Assembly (NCBI RefSeq): GCF_030164425.1
Contig: NZ_JASNJD010000005.1
Span: forward strand, 248,001-312,000
Origin: Pseudodonghicola flavimaris
GTDB taxonomy: Bacteria; Pseudomonadota; Alphaproteobacteria; Rhodobacterales; Rhodobacteraceae
Length of the DNA: 64,000 bases
Direction: 5' to 3'
Below are positions 36,645 through 45,617 of the stretch, one piece after another (position 1 is the stretch's first letter; each line of letters starts with the position of its first letter). The position numbers and the translations under genes were made by a program. A model generated the notes under the pieces. The model was not told where the DNA came from and made no database searches. It saw only the letters and a program-made list of their open reading frames with translations.

Positions 36645-37178
36645 TTACAGAACCGGCGGCCGGCCGCTGCCCATCACCAGCGTCCACCAGATCTTGCCGT
36701 TGCTTTCCTGGAACCAGGCAAAGCCCATATCCTGCGCGTCCTTGTCCAGCAGGACCGCGCGGGTGCCGTCCTGTTCCATCCAGGCCGCCAGCGTTTCCAG
36801 CTCGGTCTCATAGGTCTCGGAGATGTTCTCTCCCAGCATCTCGCCCTCGTAACCGGCGCGCCGGACCCGGTCGATCGGCGACGACCCGTCAGAGCCGAAG
36901 TGCCAGGGCCGGTTCTGGATCGACATGTCGCGCGAATGGGTCGCGGCGGCGGCGGTCAGCTGGGCGTTCAGCGTTACCGGAACCGCACCGGCGGCCTGGC
37001 GCAGCGCGTTGACCGAATCGAGCATGCGGTACTGGATGCGCGAGGTATCGCCCTTGCGGATGCGATAGACCGTGGTGGACAGCCCATGCGCGCTGGTGCC
37101 GGTGCCTGACGAGTCATAGCCTGAGTCACAGGCAGCCAAAGTCATGAGGCCGACGAACATAAGCGAAAGAAAGCGCAC
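36645..37178 (-). CDS. CAP-domain (SCP/PR1-like) lipoprotein
   Basis: From GTG 37178, which has AGGTGG 6 nt upstream, the 177-residue protein begins with a signal peptide ending in lipobox TLAACDSG (Cys 16). A CAP domain follows: MLDSVNALRQAAGAVPVTLN, HSRDMSIQNRPWHFGSDG, GENISETYET, and AQDMGFAWFQESNGKIWWTL. Bacterial CAP proteins of this secreted type are often called YkwD; role unknown. An in-frame ATG at 37217 would add 13 residues. Two YkuD genes flank it on the opposite strand. Confidence 0.88.
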   Translation of the reverse strand: MRFLSLMFVGLMTLAACDSGYDSSGTGTSAHGLSTTVYRIRKGDTSRIQYRMLDSVNALRQAAGAVPVTLNAQLTAAAATHSRDMSIQNRPWHFGSDGSSPIDRVRRAGYEGEMLGENISETYETELETLAAWMEQDGTRAVLLDKDAQDMGFAWFQESNGKIWWTLVMGSGRPPVL

Positions 37179-37352
37179 GGTAATCCACCTGGTTGCTTGA
37201 GTGTTGACGCCCTGCAATTAGCGCGCCGCCACGCGACTGGCAAATCCCCTTCCGGTGAACGGCGATTTGCGGCCGTGGTTTGATTTGCGACTGAGGCTTT
37301 CAGGCCATATCATGCGCGATGTCGAGGATTTTTGAGCAAAGGGTACAGCGTT

Positions 37353-37964
37353 ATGTCGAATTCCTCTCTCCTGAAACCGACTCGCCGGGGGTTTCTCGCT
37401 GCGGGCGCGGCCCTGATCGGGACGCCGGCGCTGGCGACGCAGGCGGCAGATCCGACCGGATACGATCCGCTGCGGCCGCCGCCGGAGCCGGAGGCGCCGG
37501 TCCGCCACAATATCTCCAGCTTCCGCGGCCTGCATTGGGAGCCTTACTTCAGCACGCTGCGCAATGGCGCCATTCTGGTCGACACCCGGTCGCGGGCGCT
37601 GCATTTCTGGGGCGAGGATCATCAGACCTACAAGCTGTTCCCCTCCAGCGTGCCGCTGTCCGAGGAGATGACCCGTCGCGGCCGTACCTCGGTGGTGCAG
37701 AAGGTCGTCGGGCCGAGCTGGGCACCGACGCCCTCGATGAAGAAGCGCAATCCGGAATGGCCCGACTACATCGGTCCGGGGCCCGACAACCCGCTGGGAA
37801 CCCATGCGCTTTATCTGGGATGGAAGTACTATCGGATTCACGGCACCCACGACACGCGCAAGATCGGCCGCAGATCGTCGAACGGATGTATCGGCCTTTA
37901 CAACGAGCATATCGCGGTGCTGTTCGGGCTGGCCAAAGTCGGTACGCAGGTGTTGCTTATTTGA
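37353..37964 (+). CDS. Secreted L,D-transpeptidase (YkuD), probable Tat substrate
   Basis: From ATG 37353 this is 203 residues. Its signal has an arginine pair (TRRGFLAAGAALIGTPALA), compatible with Tat export. The YkuD domain contains PSMKKRNPEWPDYIGPGPDN and the catalytic HGTHDTRKIGRRSSNGCIGL near residue 170. This protein differs from its neighbour at 36107 and is more like the ErfK-type enzymes. An in-frame TTG at 37332 adds seven residues without better support. Confidence 0.9.
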   Translation: MSNSSLLKPTRRGFLAAGAALIGTPALATQAADPTGYDPLRPPPEPEAPVRHNISSFRGLHWEPYFSTLRNGAILVDTRSRALHFWGEDHQTYKLFPSSVPLSEEMTRRGRTSVVQKVVGPSWAPTPSMKKRNPEWPDYIGPGPDNPLGTHALYLGWKYYRIHGTHDTRKIGRRSSNGCIGLYNEHIAVLFGLAKVGTQVLLI

Positions 37965-38105
37965 CGACATCACGGCGCCGAGAGCGGAGGTTTGCCCAAC
38001 AAGCGTTTGCAATTCAGCCGGATAGCTGCTTAGAAAAACGCACGAGGTAAAGTCTTTGGTGCGCGTACCCGGAAGATCCCGGCCGCGCAAACTCTGGAGG
38101 TTAAC

Positions 38106-38288
38106 ATGAAGAAACTCGTTCTCGCCGCTGCTCTGGCTGCTGCTGCTTCGACCGCTTCGGCTGGTAGCCTGGCCGAGCCCGTCGTGGAAGCTCCCGTGGT
38201 TGTCGAAGAAACCACCAGCTCCTCGAGCGGCATCCTGCTGCCCCTGCTGATCCTGGTTCTGGTCGGCGCGGCTGTTGCAAGCAGCTAA
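38106..38288 (+). CDS. 60-residue exported/membrane peptide, probably highly expressed
   Basis: The strong GGAGG sits 5 nt before ATG 38106. The product starts MKKLVLAAALAAAASTASAG, a signal sequence with cleavage after ASA. A short acidic spacer (EPVVEAPVVVEETTSSSS) and a C-terminal hydrophobic helix (LLPLLILVLVGAAV) follow. It has no known domain; it looks like a family of small Rhodobacterales membrane peptides. A strong ribosome-binding site and a nearly ideal bidirectional terminator suggest an abundant monocistronic transcript. Confidence 0.8.
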   Translation: MKKLVLAAALAAAASTASAGSLAEPVVEAPVVVEETTSSSSGILLPLLILVLVGAAVASS

Positions 38289-38313
38289 TCGCTGTTTCCA
38301 AGAATTTGAAAAA

Positions 38314-38340
38314 GGCGGTGGGTTTCCCACCGCCTTTTTT
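38314..38340. terminator. Intrinsic terminator, usable in both directions
   Basis: A 9-bp perfect stem (GGCGGTGGG / CCCACCGCC) with TTT loop is followed by TTTTTT on plus. It is preceded by GAAAAA, which gives a T run on the opposite strand. It lies 25 bp after the 60-aa peptide and between it and the convergent hemH, whose stop is 150 bp further on. Confidence 0.93.
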
Positions 38341-38488
38341 GTGTCCGCTGCTGAGTTCCGGGCGACCCCTTTCAGCCGGCCCGAGGCCCCGGGCCGATGG
38401 TCTGCAACCGGTCTGGTCAGACTGGACAACTGATCAAAAGTGATTCTTTTGCGGGCGGCAAGGATGGCGCCGGACGGCGCCGCGGCGA

Positions 38489-39541
38489 TCAGCCGATCCA
38501 GCCGCGCAGATTTTCCCCGATGATCTGGCTCAGCGCGGCGATATGTGCTGCGTCGTCGTTCAGGCAGGGCACATAGGTGAACCGCTCGCCCCCGGCCTCG
38601 GTAAAGCTGTCCTTGATCTCCTCGTTGATCTCTTCCAGCGTCTCGATGCAATCGGCGGAAAACGCCGGGGCGATCACCGCGATGTTCTTCTTTCCCTGGC
38701 GGGCCAGCTCGGCCACATGCTCGACCGTATAGGGTTTGAGCCATTCCTCGGGGCCGAATCTCGACTGGAAGGTGGTGACCAGATCGGTGTCGGACCAGCC
38801 CAGCCGTTCCTTCAGCAACCGCGTCGTCTTCTGGCACTGGCAGTGATAGGGATCGCCGAGCTCTTTCAGATACCGCTCCGGCATGCCGTGATAGGAGCAG
38901 ACCAGGATATCGGGCCGCACCTCGGCCCGGGCATAGGTGCGTTCGACCGATTGGGCCAGCGCCTCGATATAGGCGGGATGATCGAAATAGGCGGGCACCG
39001 TGCGGCTGGCGGGTTGCCAGGCCTCGGCCATCAGCGCGCGGAAGAACTGGTCGTTCGCCGTTGCCGTCGTTGCCCCGGCGTATTGCGGGTAGAGCGGGAA
39101 GAACAGGATGCGCTGACAGCCGGCCTGCACCATCTTCCGCACCTTGTCGGGGGTGGAGGGGTTGCCGTAGCGCATGCAGAAATCGACCATCACCTGATCG
39201 CCGAACTGCGCCCGCAGACTGTCGGCGATACCGGCGGTCTGCGCCTTGGTGATCGTCATCAGCGGGCTTTCGTTCTGCGCCTCGTTCCAGATCGACTTAT
39301 AGGCCGCACCGCTGGAAAACGGCCGTTTCGACAGGATGATCAGCTGCAGCAGCGGTTGCCATTTCCAGGCGGGATAATCGATCACCCGTTTGTCGGAGAG
39401 GAATTCCGACAGATAACGCCGCATCGGCCAGTAGGAATAGTGATCCGGCGTGCCGAGGTTGGCCAGAAGCACGCCGGTCTTCGGCACCGGCAGGCTGGGA
39501 TGATCGGCGGGGGCATGCGCGGGGCGGGCGGCGTCGGTCAT
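38489..39541 (-). CDS. hemH: Ferrochelatase
   Basis: This 350-residue protein inserts ferrous iron into protoporphyrin IX, the last step of haem synthesis; HemJ upstream in this window makes that substrate. It begins with the N-terminal GVLLANLGTPDHYSYWPMRR. The active-site histidine is in CSYHGMPERYLKELGDPY near residue 204, and the acid site is in LEEINEEI near 308, the conserved Glu region. Extra cysteines in HCQCQKT may matter for a cluster, but the C-terminal four-Cys cluster of some ferrochelatases is not obvious. It is monocistronic or the last gene after the methyltransferase (66-bp gap). Confidence 0.95.
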   Translation of the reverse strand: MTDAARPAHAPADHPSLPVPKTGVLLANLGTPDHYSYWPMRRYLSEFLSDKRVIDYPAWKWQPLLQLIILSKRPFSSGAAYKSIWNEAQNESPLMTITKAQTAGIADSLRAQFGDQVMVDFCMRYGNPSTPDKVRKMVQAGCQRILFFPLYPQYAGATTATANDQFFRALMAEAWQPASRTVPAYFDHPAYIEALAQSVERTYARAEVRPDILVCSYHGMPERYLKELGDPYHCQCQKTTRLLKERLGWSDTDLVTTFQSRFGPEEWLKPYTVEHVAELARQGKKNIAVIAPAFSADCIETLEEINEEIKDSFTEAGGERFTYVPCLNDDAAHIAALSQIIGENLRGWIG

Positions 39542-39607
39542 GTCTGGGATCCTTTGGGTCGGTCGCGAACGGGTCGGGTCAGGCAGATAGATGGATTGAC
39601 GCGCCGG

Positions 39608-40432
39608 TCAATCCGGCAATTTGAACTCCATCGCCTGCAGGGCATCGGCCAGCCGGGCCTGCGCCGATCCGGGCCGCAGCGGTTTCGGCTGGCTTTCGTC
39701 CGGGGCCCAGCCGGTGAGGCAGACCAGTTCGAAGGTCGCCTTCAGCCGGCCGGAGGCGGCGGTGAAATGCGTTGCGTAAAGCTCTCCGGCGCGGTCGAAA
39801 ACGGCGCGCCGCGTCGGGCGATGCAGCCGGTTGGTCAGCACGTTGGTTTCCGCCATGCCGCGCAGGTCGTGCATCAGATGCCGCAGGTCTCGGTATTCCG
39901 CGGTCAGGGTTAGACTATCGGCCACCGGCAGAGCCAGCCCGCCGCGTTGCAGCAGTGCGCCCAGATCGCGGATTTCTCCCATCGGTGAGATTCGCGGCGA
40001 CAGCCCGCCGGTCACCTCCGATTCCGCCTGTCCCAGGACGGCGCGCAATTCGCTCAGCGTTTCGCCGCCCAGCAGCAGTACCAGCAGAAAACCATCGGGC
40101 TTCAGCGCCCGGCGGCATTGGATGATCTGGCCGACCGGGTCGTTGGCGGCATGCAGGCACATGGCGTGAATCGCCAGATCGTGCTGGCCGGGGGTCACAT
40201 CCAGGGTGTCGTCGTCGGCGATGATGCGGGCGTTGGGAAAGGCATTGCGCCAGATTTCAGGGACGGGAGTGACGATGAGCGGATCGGTAAAGGTTCTCTT
40301 AACCATTGAGAGGCGATCCTGAACCTCCTCCACCGCGGTGCGGTGCAGGAACAGGCTGTCGTCGCAGAGGCGGGCGCGCCGCGCCCTCAGCGCGTCGCGG
40401 TCGAACAGGGGGGGAGCGGATGCGGGTGTCAT
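39608..40432 (-). CDS. Class I SAM methyltransferase, NDUFAF5-like
   Basis: This 274-residue protein resembles the NDUFAF5/BioC family: an N-terminal FDRDALRARRARLCDDSLFL, then DLAIHAMCLHAANDPVGQII, where the fold places the post-motif II loop. The classical SAM motif I glycines are poorly visible here, so activity is not certain. In eukaryotes NDUFAF5 hydroxylates an arginine in complex I; the bacterial role is open. Its start overlaps that of the divergent comF gene by 13 bp. Confidence 0.75.
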   Translation of the reverse strand: MTPASAPPLFDRDALRARRARLCDDSLFLHRTAVEEVQDRLSMVKRTFTDPLIVTPVPEIWRNAFPNARIIADDDTLDVTPGQHDLAIHAMCLHAANDPVGQIIQCRRALKPDGFLLVLLLGGETLSELRAVLGQAESEVTGGLSPRISPMGEIRDLGALLQRGGLALPVADSLTLTAEYRDLRHLMHDLRGMAETNVLTNRLHRPTRRAVFDRAGELYATHFTAASGRLKATFELVCLTGWAPDESQPKPLRPGSAQARLADALQAMEFKLPD

Positions 40433-41178
40433 GTGCGGTAAGTAAGCCGTTCAGAGCGGCGTTTCAAACGGCAGTTTCCACCATCTACCCGCCCCGTTGC
40501 CTGGGCTGCGGCGCGCTGGTCGACAGCGACTTCGGCCTGTGTAGCAGTTGCTGGCGCGAGACGCCCTTCATCGGCGGGCTGGTCTGCGACAGTTGCGGTC
40601 TGCCGCTGCAGGGGGCGGGCGACGGCCACCGCATCGAATGCGATCACTGCATGACCCGGCCAAGGCCCTGGGCGCAGGGGCGGGCGGCGCTGCTTTATGC
40701 CGACCGGGCGCGGGCGCTGGTACTGGCGCTGAAGCATGGCGACCGACCGGATGTGGCGCGATCCGCCGCGCGCTGGATGGGCCAGGCGGCGCGGCCGATC
40801 CTGCGCCCGGGGGCGCTGGTGGTGCCGGTGCCGCTGCATTGGACCCGGCTGCTCCGGCGGCGCTACAACCAGGCGGCGCTGCTGGCGCGCGGCGTGGCGG
40901 CGCAGGCCGGGATGGACCATTGCGCCGATCTGCTGCACCGGTTCCGCCGCACCCCGATGCTGGAGCATGCCACCGCCGATGACCGTTTCGCCACCCTGCG
41001 CAGCGCGATCCGGGTGCATCCGCGGCGGGCGCATCTGCTGCCGGGCCGCCCGGTTCTGCTGATCGACGATGTGATGACCTCCGGCGCCACACTCTCCGCC
41101 TGTGCCAAGGCCTGCCGGGCCGCCGGTGCCGCCGTCGTCGATGTGCTGACACTGGCACGCGTTGCATTGGATGACTAA
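40420..41178 (+). CDS. ComF-family phosphoribosyltransferase-like protein
   Basis: From ATG 40420 the product has 252 residues. The N-terminal zinc-like region is CLGCGALVDSDFGLCSSCW and CDSCGLPLQ, followed by CDHC near residue 73. The PRTase core has the PRPP motif VLLIDDVMTSGATLSACAKA near residue 210. ComF proteins are linked to DNA uptake and PRTase-like activity, but the substrate is unknown. GTG 40426 is an alternative start. The 5' end overlaps the divergent methyltransferase start. Confidence 0.88.
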   Translation: MRVSCAVSKPFRAAFQTAVSTIYPPRCLGCGALVDSDFGLCSSCWRETPFIGGLVCDSCGLPLQGAGDGHRIECDHCMTRPRPWAQGRAALLYADRARALVLALKHGDRPDVARSAARWMGQAARPILRPGALVVPVPLHWTRLLRRRYNQAALLARGVAAQAGMDHCADLLHRFRRTPMLEHATADDRFATLRSAIRVHPRRAHLLPGRPVLLIDDVMTSGATLSACAKACRAAGAAVVDVLTLARVALDD

Positions 41179-41216
41179 ATCCCCGAGTAATGGGGGGATA
41201 TCAGGGATCAACGCGC

Positions 41217-41477
41217 ATGAAACAGGTCGAAATCTACACTTCCCCGCTTTGCGGATACTGCCACGCGGCCAAGCGGCTGCTCAATCAGAAGGGCGTCGCC
41301 TTTTCCGAAATCGACGTCTGGGCCGAGCCGGGCCGCAAGCCGGAGATGATCCAGCGGGCCAACGGCCGGCGCACGGTGCCGCAGATCTTCATCGGTGACA
41401 CCCATGTGGGCGGCTGCGACGATCTCTACGCGCTGGAGAACGGCGGCAAGCTCGACGCGCTGTTGGCCGACCAATGA
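41217..41477 (+). CDS. grxC: Glutaredoxin 3
   Basis: From ATG 41217 this is an 86-residue single thioredoxin-fold domain, with the redox site CGYC at residues 11-14 after VEIYTSPL. It has the TVPQIFIGDTHVGGCDDLYA glutathione-binding region near residue 57. Glutaredoxin 3 reduces disulfides and glutathione adducts with glutathione. It overlaps the next gene by 4 bp (ATGA), suggesting coupled translation with the nitrilase-like enzyme. The upstream extension to 41190 lacks family similarity. Confidence 0.95.
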   Translation: MKQVEIYTSPLCGYCHAAKRLLNQKGVAFSEIDVWAEPGRKPEMIQRANGRRTVPQIFIGDTHVGGCDDLYALENGGKLDALLADQ

Positions 41478-42304
41478 AGACGGCGCTGCTTCAGCTCTGT
41501 TCGGGAGACAATCCGGACGACAACCTGCGCCAGGTGCAATGGATGCTGGCCGAGGCCGCGGCAGAGGGGGTGCGCTTCGCCCTCACGCCGGAGGTGACCA
41601 ACTGCGTGTCTGCCAGCCGGGCGCTGCAGGAACGGGTCCTGCATCACGAGGAAGACGATCCGACGCTCGCCGCCCTGCGCCAGCAGGCGGAGGAGCTGGG
41701 GATCTGGCTGCTGATCGGCTCGTTGGGGCTGAAGACGCATGATGCGGACGGGCGGTTTGCCAACCGGTCGTTCCTGATCGGACCGGATGGCGGCATCCGC
41801 GCGCGCTATGACAAGATCCACATGTTCGACGTGCAGGTCTCGGCGGAGGAAACCTATCGCGAATCGGCGGGCTACCGGCCCGGTGCCCGCGCGGTTCTGG
41901 CCGAGACCGACTTCGCCCGGATCGGGATGAGCGTCTGTTACGATATCCGCTTCCCGCATCTCTATCAGAAGCTGGCGCTGGCCGGGGCGCAGATCCTGAC
42001 GATTCCGGCGGCCTTCTCGCCGGTGACCGGGGCGGCGCATTGGGAACCGCTGCTGCGCGCCCGGGCGATCGAGACCGGCTGTTTCGTGCTGGCCCCGGGG
42101 CAGACCGGCACCCATCCGACGACCGAGGGCAAGACCCGCCGCACCCATGGGCACAGCATGGTGGTTTCGCCCTGGGGCGAGGTCCTGGTGGATGCCGGCA
42201 CCGAACCCGGGCTGCATGTTTTTGACATGGACCTGTCTCTGGTGGAGGATGCGCGCCGCAAGGTTCCGTCGCTCAGCCATATCCGGGCGTTCGACGGGCC
42301 GTAA
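41474..42304 (+). CDS. Carbon-nitrogen hydrolase, Nit1/omega-amidase-like
   Basis: The 276-residue protein carries the nitrilase catalytic triad: Glu in LTPEVTNC near residue 40, Lys in YDKIHMFDV near 114, and Cys in GMSVCYDIRFPHLYQ near 156. Length and motifs fit the Nit1/Nit2 branch. These enzymes hydrolyse deaminated glutathione or 2-oxoglutaramate. Coupling to glutaredoxin supports a role in glutathione quality control, by analogy. The predicted location is the cytoplasm. Confidence 0.9.
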   Translation: MKTALLQLCSGDNPDDNLRQVQWMLAEAAAEGVRFALTPEVTNCVSASRALQERVLHHEEDDPTLAALRQQAEELGIWLLIGSLGLKTHDADGRFANRSFLIGPDGGIRARYDKIHMFDVQVSAEETYRESAGYRPGARAVLAETDFARIGMSVCYDIRFPHLYQKLALAGAQILTIPAAFSPVTGAAHWEPLLRARAIETGCFVLAPGQTGTHPTTEGKTRRTHGHSMVVSPWGEVLVDAGTEPGLHVFDMDLSLVEDARRKVPSLSHIRAFDGP

Positions 42305-42331
42305 CCAACGCCGTCCAATCCGCGAGAGCGC

Positions 42332-42778
42332 ATGAGTGAAGACCCCAATACGCCGCTTGCGGTGGCGCTGTTCAGCGAATTGCTGACCGCAGACCAGTTG
42401 TTGCGCAACCGGCTGGGCCGGGTGCTGCCCAAGGGGATGGAGATTTCGCATTTCTCCGTCCTCAATCATCTGGCCTTCGTGCAGGACGAGCGCACCCCGG
42501 CGCAGCTGGCCGATACGTTTCATGTCACCCGCGGCGCCATGACCAATACGCTGAGCAAGCTGGAGTGGGCCGGCTATGTCCATATCCGCCCCGACTGGGA
42601 CGATGCCCGGCGCAAGAAGGTGGCGATCAGCCCGGCCGGGAAGCAGGCGCGGGATCAGGCGATCTCGGCCATCACGCCGATGATCAGCCAGGTGGTCGGA
42701 GAGCTCGGCGCCGGCAAGGTGCGCGCGGCGCTGCCGGTGCTGCGGGATCTGCGGGCGCGGCTGGAGAACGACGACTGA
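42332..42778 (+). CDS. MarR-family transcriptional regulator
   Basis: This 148-residue protein has a winged helix with the recognition region AQLADTFHVTRGAMTNTLSK near residues 60-80 and the wing DWDDARRKKVAISPAGK near residues 88-104. MarR proteins repress targets as dimers and release DNA on ligand binding or oxidation. It follows the nitrilase by 27 bp, so it may be part of the grxC operon. The operator is unknown. Confidence 0.88.
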   Translation: MSEDPNTPLAVALFSELLTADQLLRNRLGRVLPKGMEISHFSVLNHLAFVQDERTPAQLADTFHVTRGAMTNTLSKLEWAGYVHIRPDWDDARRKKVAISPAGKQARDQAISAITPMISQVVGELGAGKVRAALPVLRDLRARLENDD

Positions 42779-42793
42779 GCCCTTGGGGCCGGC

Positions 42794-43396
42794 CTACTCC
42801 ACCACCCGCAGCGTCAGGTTCAGCCGGCCGCCCTTGGGCAGCAGTCGCGAGGATTTGAAGCGGATGCGGTCGACTCCGTGGTAGCTGAGCCGTGCCGGCC
42901 CGCCCATCACCACCACGTCGCCGGAACTGAGCCAGATCGATTCCGTCTTGCCGCCCCGGGTCGGGTTGCCGATGCGCAGCAGCCCGTCGTCGCCCAGTGA
43001 GACAGAGACCACCGGCCAGGAGAAATCGGCCTCGTCCTTGTCCTGATGCAGCCCCATGCGGGCGCCTTCACCGTAATAGTTGATCAGGCAGCTGTCCGGC
43101 CGGCGGTCGAGCCCGGTGACCTCGTCCCACAGGCGCAGGATCGGCGCGGGGATGGCTGGCCAGTCGATGCCCTTGGGGTGCTGCGGACCGTAGCGATAGC
43201 CGGATTTGTCCGACAGCCAGCCCAGCCGGCCGGCCGATGTCATCCGCACCGACATCGGTTTGCCAGATGGGGTAGTGGGAAAGAACGGCGGTGCCGCCTT
43301 CAGCACCGGGCGCAGTGCCTCGATCAGCTCAGACTGGGCCTCCGGGCTCAGATGGGATTTCAGCACCACGAACCCGCGGATCACCAACCGCGTCAT
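42794..43396 (-). CDS. alkB: AlkB-like alpha-ketoglutarate-dependent oxygenase
   Basis: This 200-residue protein has the iron-binding HxD in GLHQDKDE near residue 117 and the second His in LSYHGVDRI near 171. The oxoglutarate-binding arginines are in RIRFKSSRLLPKGGRLNLTL near 177-196. PAPILRLWDEVTG and CLINYYGEGARMG are typical. AlkB removes methyl lesions such as m1A and m3C from DNA and RNA by oxidation. It converges on marR with a 15-bp gap. Its divergence from dnaK leaves a 280-bp gap. Confidence 0.92.
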   Translation of the reverse strand: MTRLVIRGFVVLKSHLSPEAQSELIEALRPVLKAAPPFFPTTPSGKPMSVRMTSAGRLGWLSDKSGYRYGPQHPKGIDWPAIPAPILRLWDEVTGLDRRPDSCLINYYGEGARMGLHQDKDEADFSWPVVSVSLGDDGLLRIGNPTRGGKTESIWLSSGDVVVMGGPARLSYHGVDRIRFKSSRLLPKGGRLNLTLRVVE

Positions 43397-43490
43397 CGTC
43401 CAAACCTTTCTTTTTGCAGGCCTGCCGCCGGTTGCCGGGGAAACCGACCGAAACCATCACGATTTCGTGAAATCCATGTGGGATGGACGG

Positions 43491-43519
43491 TTGCAGGGGC
43501 ATTTCCCGCTTCCTATATA
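43491..43519 (+). promoter_or_regulatory. Candidate dnaK promoter (heat-shock-like)
   Basis: TTGCAG (43491-43496), a 17-nt spacer and TATATA (43514-43519) lie 158 bp before the dnaK ATG. The -10 region CCTATATAC resembles that read by alphaproteobacterial RpoH as well as the housekeeping factor. No CIRCE operator is present near it. Confidence 0.5.
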
Positions 43520-43676
43520 CGCCGAGACGCGCGATGGCACGGTGCAATCCTGTCCCGGTCTTCTCCGGACCGGAGTGGAGCATAAAGGGCCAGCGCGCCG
43601 CTGAATCGGGACCAGGATGCCATAACGGGTTCGGGTCTCGGGTAATCGCCTTGAACTTAAAAAGGGATCGAAGCTT

Positions 43677-45596
43677 ATGAGCAAAGTTATCGGGATCGAC
43701 CTCGGCACCACCAACAGCTGTGTCGCCATCATGGACGGCTCGCAACCGAAGGTCATCGAAAACTCCGAAGGGGCACGGACCACCCCCTCGATCGTTGCGT
43801 TCACCGACGACGAACGCCTGGTTGGTCAGGCCGCGAAACGTCAGGCCGTGACCAACGCCTCCAACACCGTTTTCGGCGTCAAACGCCTGATCGGCCGCCG
43901 GGCCGACGACGCGGCTGTCGCCAGCGACAAGAACCACCTCCCCTATGCGATTGTCGATGGCGGCAATGGCGATGCTTGGGTTGAGGCCAAGGGCGATAAA
44001 TATTCGCCGTCGCAAATCTCCGCCTTCATCCTCGGCAAGATGAAGGAAACCGCCGAGAGCTATCTGGGCGAGGAAGTGACGCAAGCCGTCATCACCGTGC
44101 CGGCCTATTTCAACGACGCGCAGCGTCAGGCCACCAAGGACGCCGGCAAGATCGCCGGTCTGGAAGTGCTGCGGATCATCAACGAACCGACCGCTGCCGC
44201 GCTGGCCTATGGTCTGGACAAGGAAGAAAGCCACACCATCGCGGTCTATGACCTCGGCGGCGGTACCTTCGACGTGACCATCCTGGAAATCGACGACGGC
44301 CTGTTCGAAGTGAAATCCACCAACGGGGATACCTTCCTCGGCGGGGAAGACTTCGACATGCGGATCGTCAGCTACCTGGCCGACGAGTTCAAGAAAGAGC
44401 ACGGCGTCGACCTGACCAAGGACAAGATGGCGCTGCAGCGTCTGAAGGAAGCTGCCGAAAAGGCCAAGATCGAGCTGTCCTCCAGCCAGCAGACCGAGAT
44501 CAACCAGCCGTTCATCTCGATGGATGCCAAGACCGGCACGCCGCTGCACATGGTCATGAAACTGACCCGCGCCAAACTGGAATCGCTGGTCGGCGACCTG
44601 ATCAAACGGTCGATGGACCCCTGCAAGGCGGCGCTGAAAGATGCCGGCATCTCGGCCTCTGACGTCGATGAGGTGGTTCTGGTCGGTGGTATGACCCGGA
44701 TGCCGAAAGTCGTCGAAGAAGTGACCAAATTCTTCGGCAAGGAGCCGCACAAGGGTGTGAACCCGGACGAAGTGGTGGCCATGGGCGCCGCCATTCAGGC
44801 CGGCGTGCTGCAGGGCGACGTCAAGGACGTGGTTCTGCTGGACGTGACCCCGCTGAGCCTGGGGATCGAAACCCTGGGTGGCGTCTTCACCCGGCTGATC
44901 GACCGCAACACCACGATCCCGACCAAGAAGTCCCAGGTCTTCTCGACCGCTGAGGACAACCAGTCGGCCGTGACCATCCGGGTGTTCCAGGGCGAACGCG
45001 AAATGGCCGCAGACAACAAGATGCTGGGCCAGTTCAACCTTGAGAACATCCCGCCGGCACCGCGTGGCATGCCGCAGATCGAGGTGACCTTCGACATCGA
45101 CGCCAACGGCATCGTGTCGGTCGGCGCCAAGGACAAGGGCACCGGCAAGGAGCAGCAGATCACCATCCAGGCCTCTGGCGGTCTGTCGGATGACGATATC
45201 GAGAAGATGGTCAAGGACGCCGAAGAGAACGCCGAAGCCGACAAGGCCCGCAAGGAGCTGGTCGAGGCGAAGAACCAGGCCGAAAGCCTTGTTCATTCGA
45301 CCGAGAAATCGATCGAGGAACATGGCGACAAGGTCGACCCCTCGACCATCGAGGCGATCGAACTGGCCGTTGCCGCACTGAAGGACGATCTGGAAAAAGA
45401 CAACGTCACCGCCGACAAGATCAAGTCGGGCATCCAGAACGTGACCGAAGTGGCGATGCGCCTGGGCGAAGCCATCTACAAGGCCAGCCAGGAAGAGGCC
45501 GCCGACGAACCGCAGGCGGCTGACGCCGGCCCCGCGGATGACGATATCGTCGATGCGGAATTCGAGGACCTGGGCGAAGACAACAAGCGGTCCTGA
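43677..45596 (+). CDS. dnaK: Chaperone DnaK (Hsp70)
   Basis: This 639-residue protein is near the standard length. The ATPase domain contains [52 protein letters not shown] and [12 protein letters not shown]. The substrate domain follows from about residue 390, and the lid is helical with an acidic C-terminal tail ([17 protein letters not shown]). DnaK binds exposed hydrophobic peptides with ATP and cooperates with DnaJ (next gene) and GrpE (at 11.9 kb). It has a 279-bp upstream gap with a candidate heat-shock promoter. Confidence 0.98.
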   Translation: MSKVIGIDLGTTNSCVAIMDGSQPKVIENSEGARTTPSIVAFTDDERLVGQAAKRQAVTNASNTVFGVKRLIGRRADDAAVASDKNHLPYAIVDGGNGDAWVEAKGDKYSPSQISAFILGKMKETAESYLGEEVTQAVITVPAYFNDAQRQATKDAGKIAGLEVLRIINEPTAAALAYGLDKEESHTIAVYDLGGGTFDVTILEIDDGLFEVKSTNGDTFLGGEDFDMRIVSYLADEFKKEHGVDLTKDKMALQRLKEAAEKAKIELSSSQQTEINQPFISMDAKTGTPLHMVMKLTRAKLESLVGDLIKRSMDPCKAALKDAGISASDVDEVVLVGGMTRMPKVVEEVTKFFGKEPHKGVNPDEVVAMGAAIQAGVLQGDVKDVVLLDVTPLSLGIETLGGVFTRLIDRNTTIPTKKSQVFSTAEDNQSAVTIRVFQGEREMAADNKMLGQFNLENIPPAPRGMPQIEVTFDIDANGIVSVGAKDKGTGKEQQITIQASGGLSDDDIEKMVKDAEENAEADKARKELVEAKNQAESLVHSTEKSIEEHGDKVDPSTIEAIELAVAALKDDLEKDNVTADKIKSGIQNVTEVAMRLGEAIYKASQEEAADEPQAADAGPADDDIVDAEFEDLGEDNKRS

Positions 45597-45617
45597 GGCG
45601 TAACACCGGGCCAAGAC

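Noticed and set aside
43329-45614. Long antisense frame covering dnaK (761 codons)
   Set aside because: Open antisense frames on hsp70 genes are a known codon-bias artefact; no domain or SD is seen, and dnaK is certain on the plus strand.
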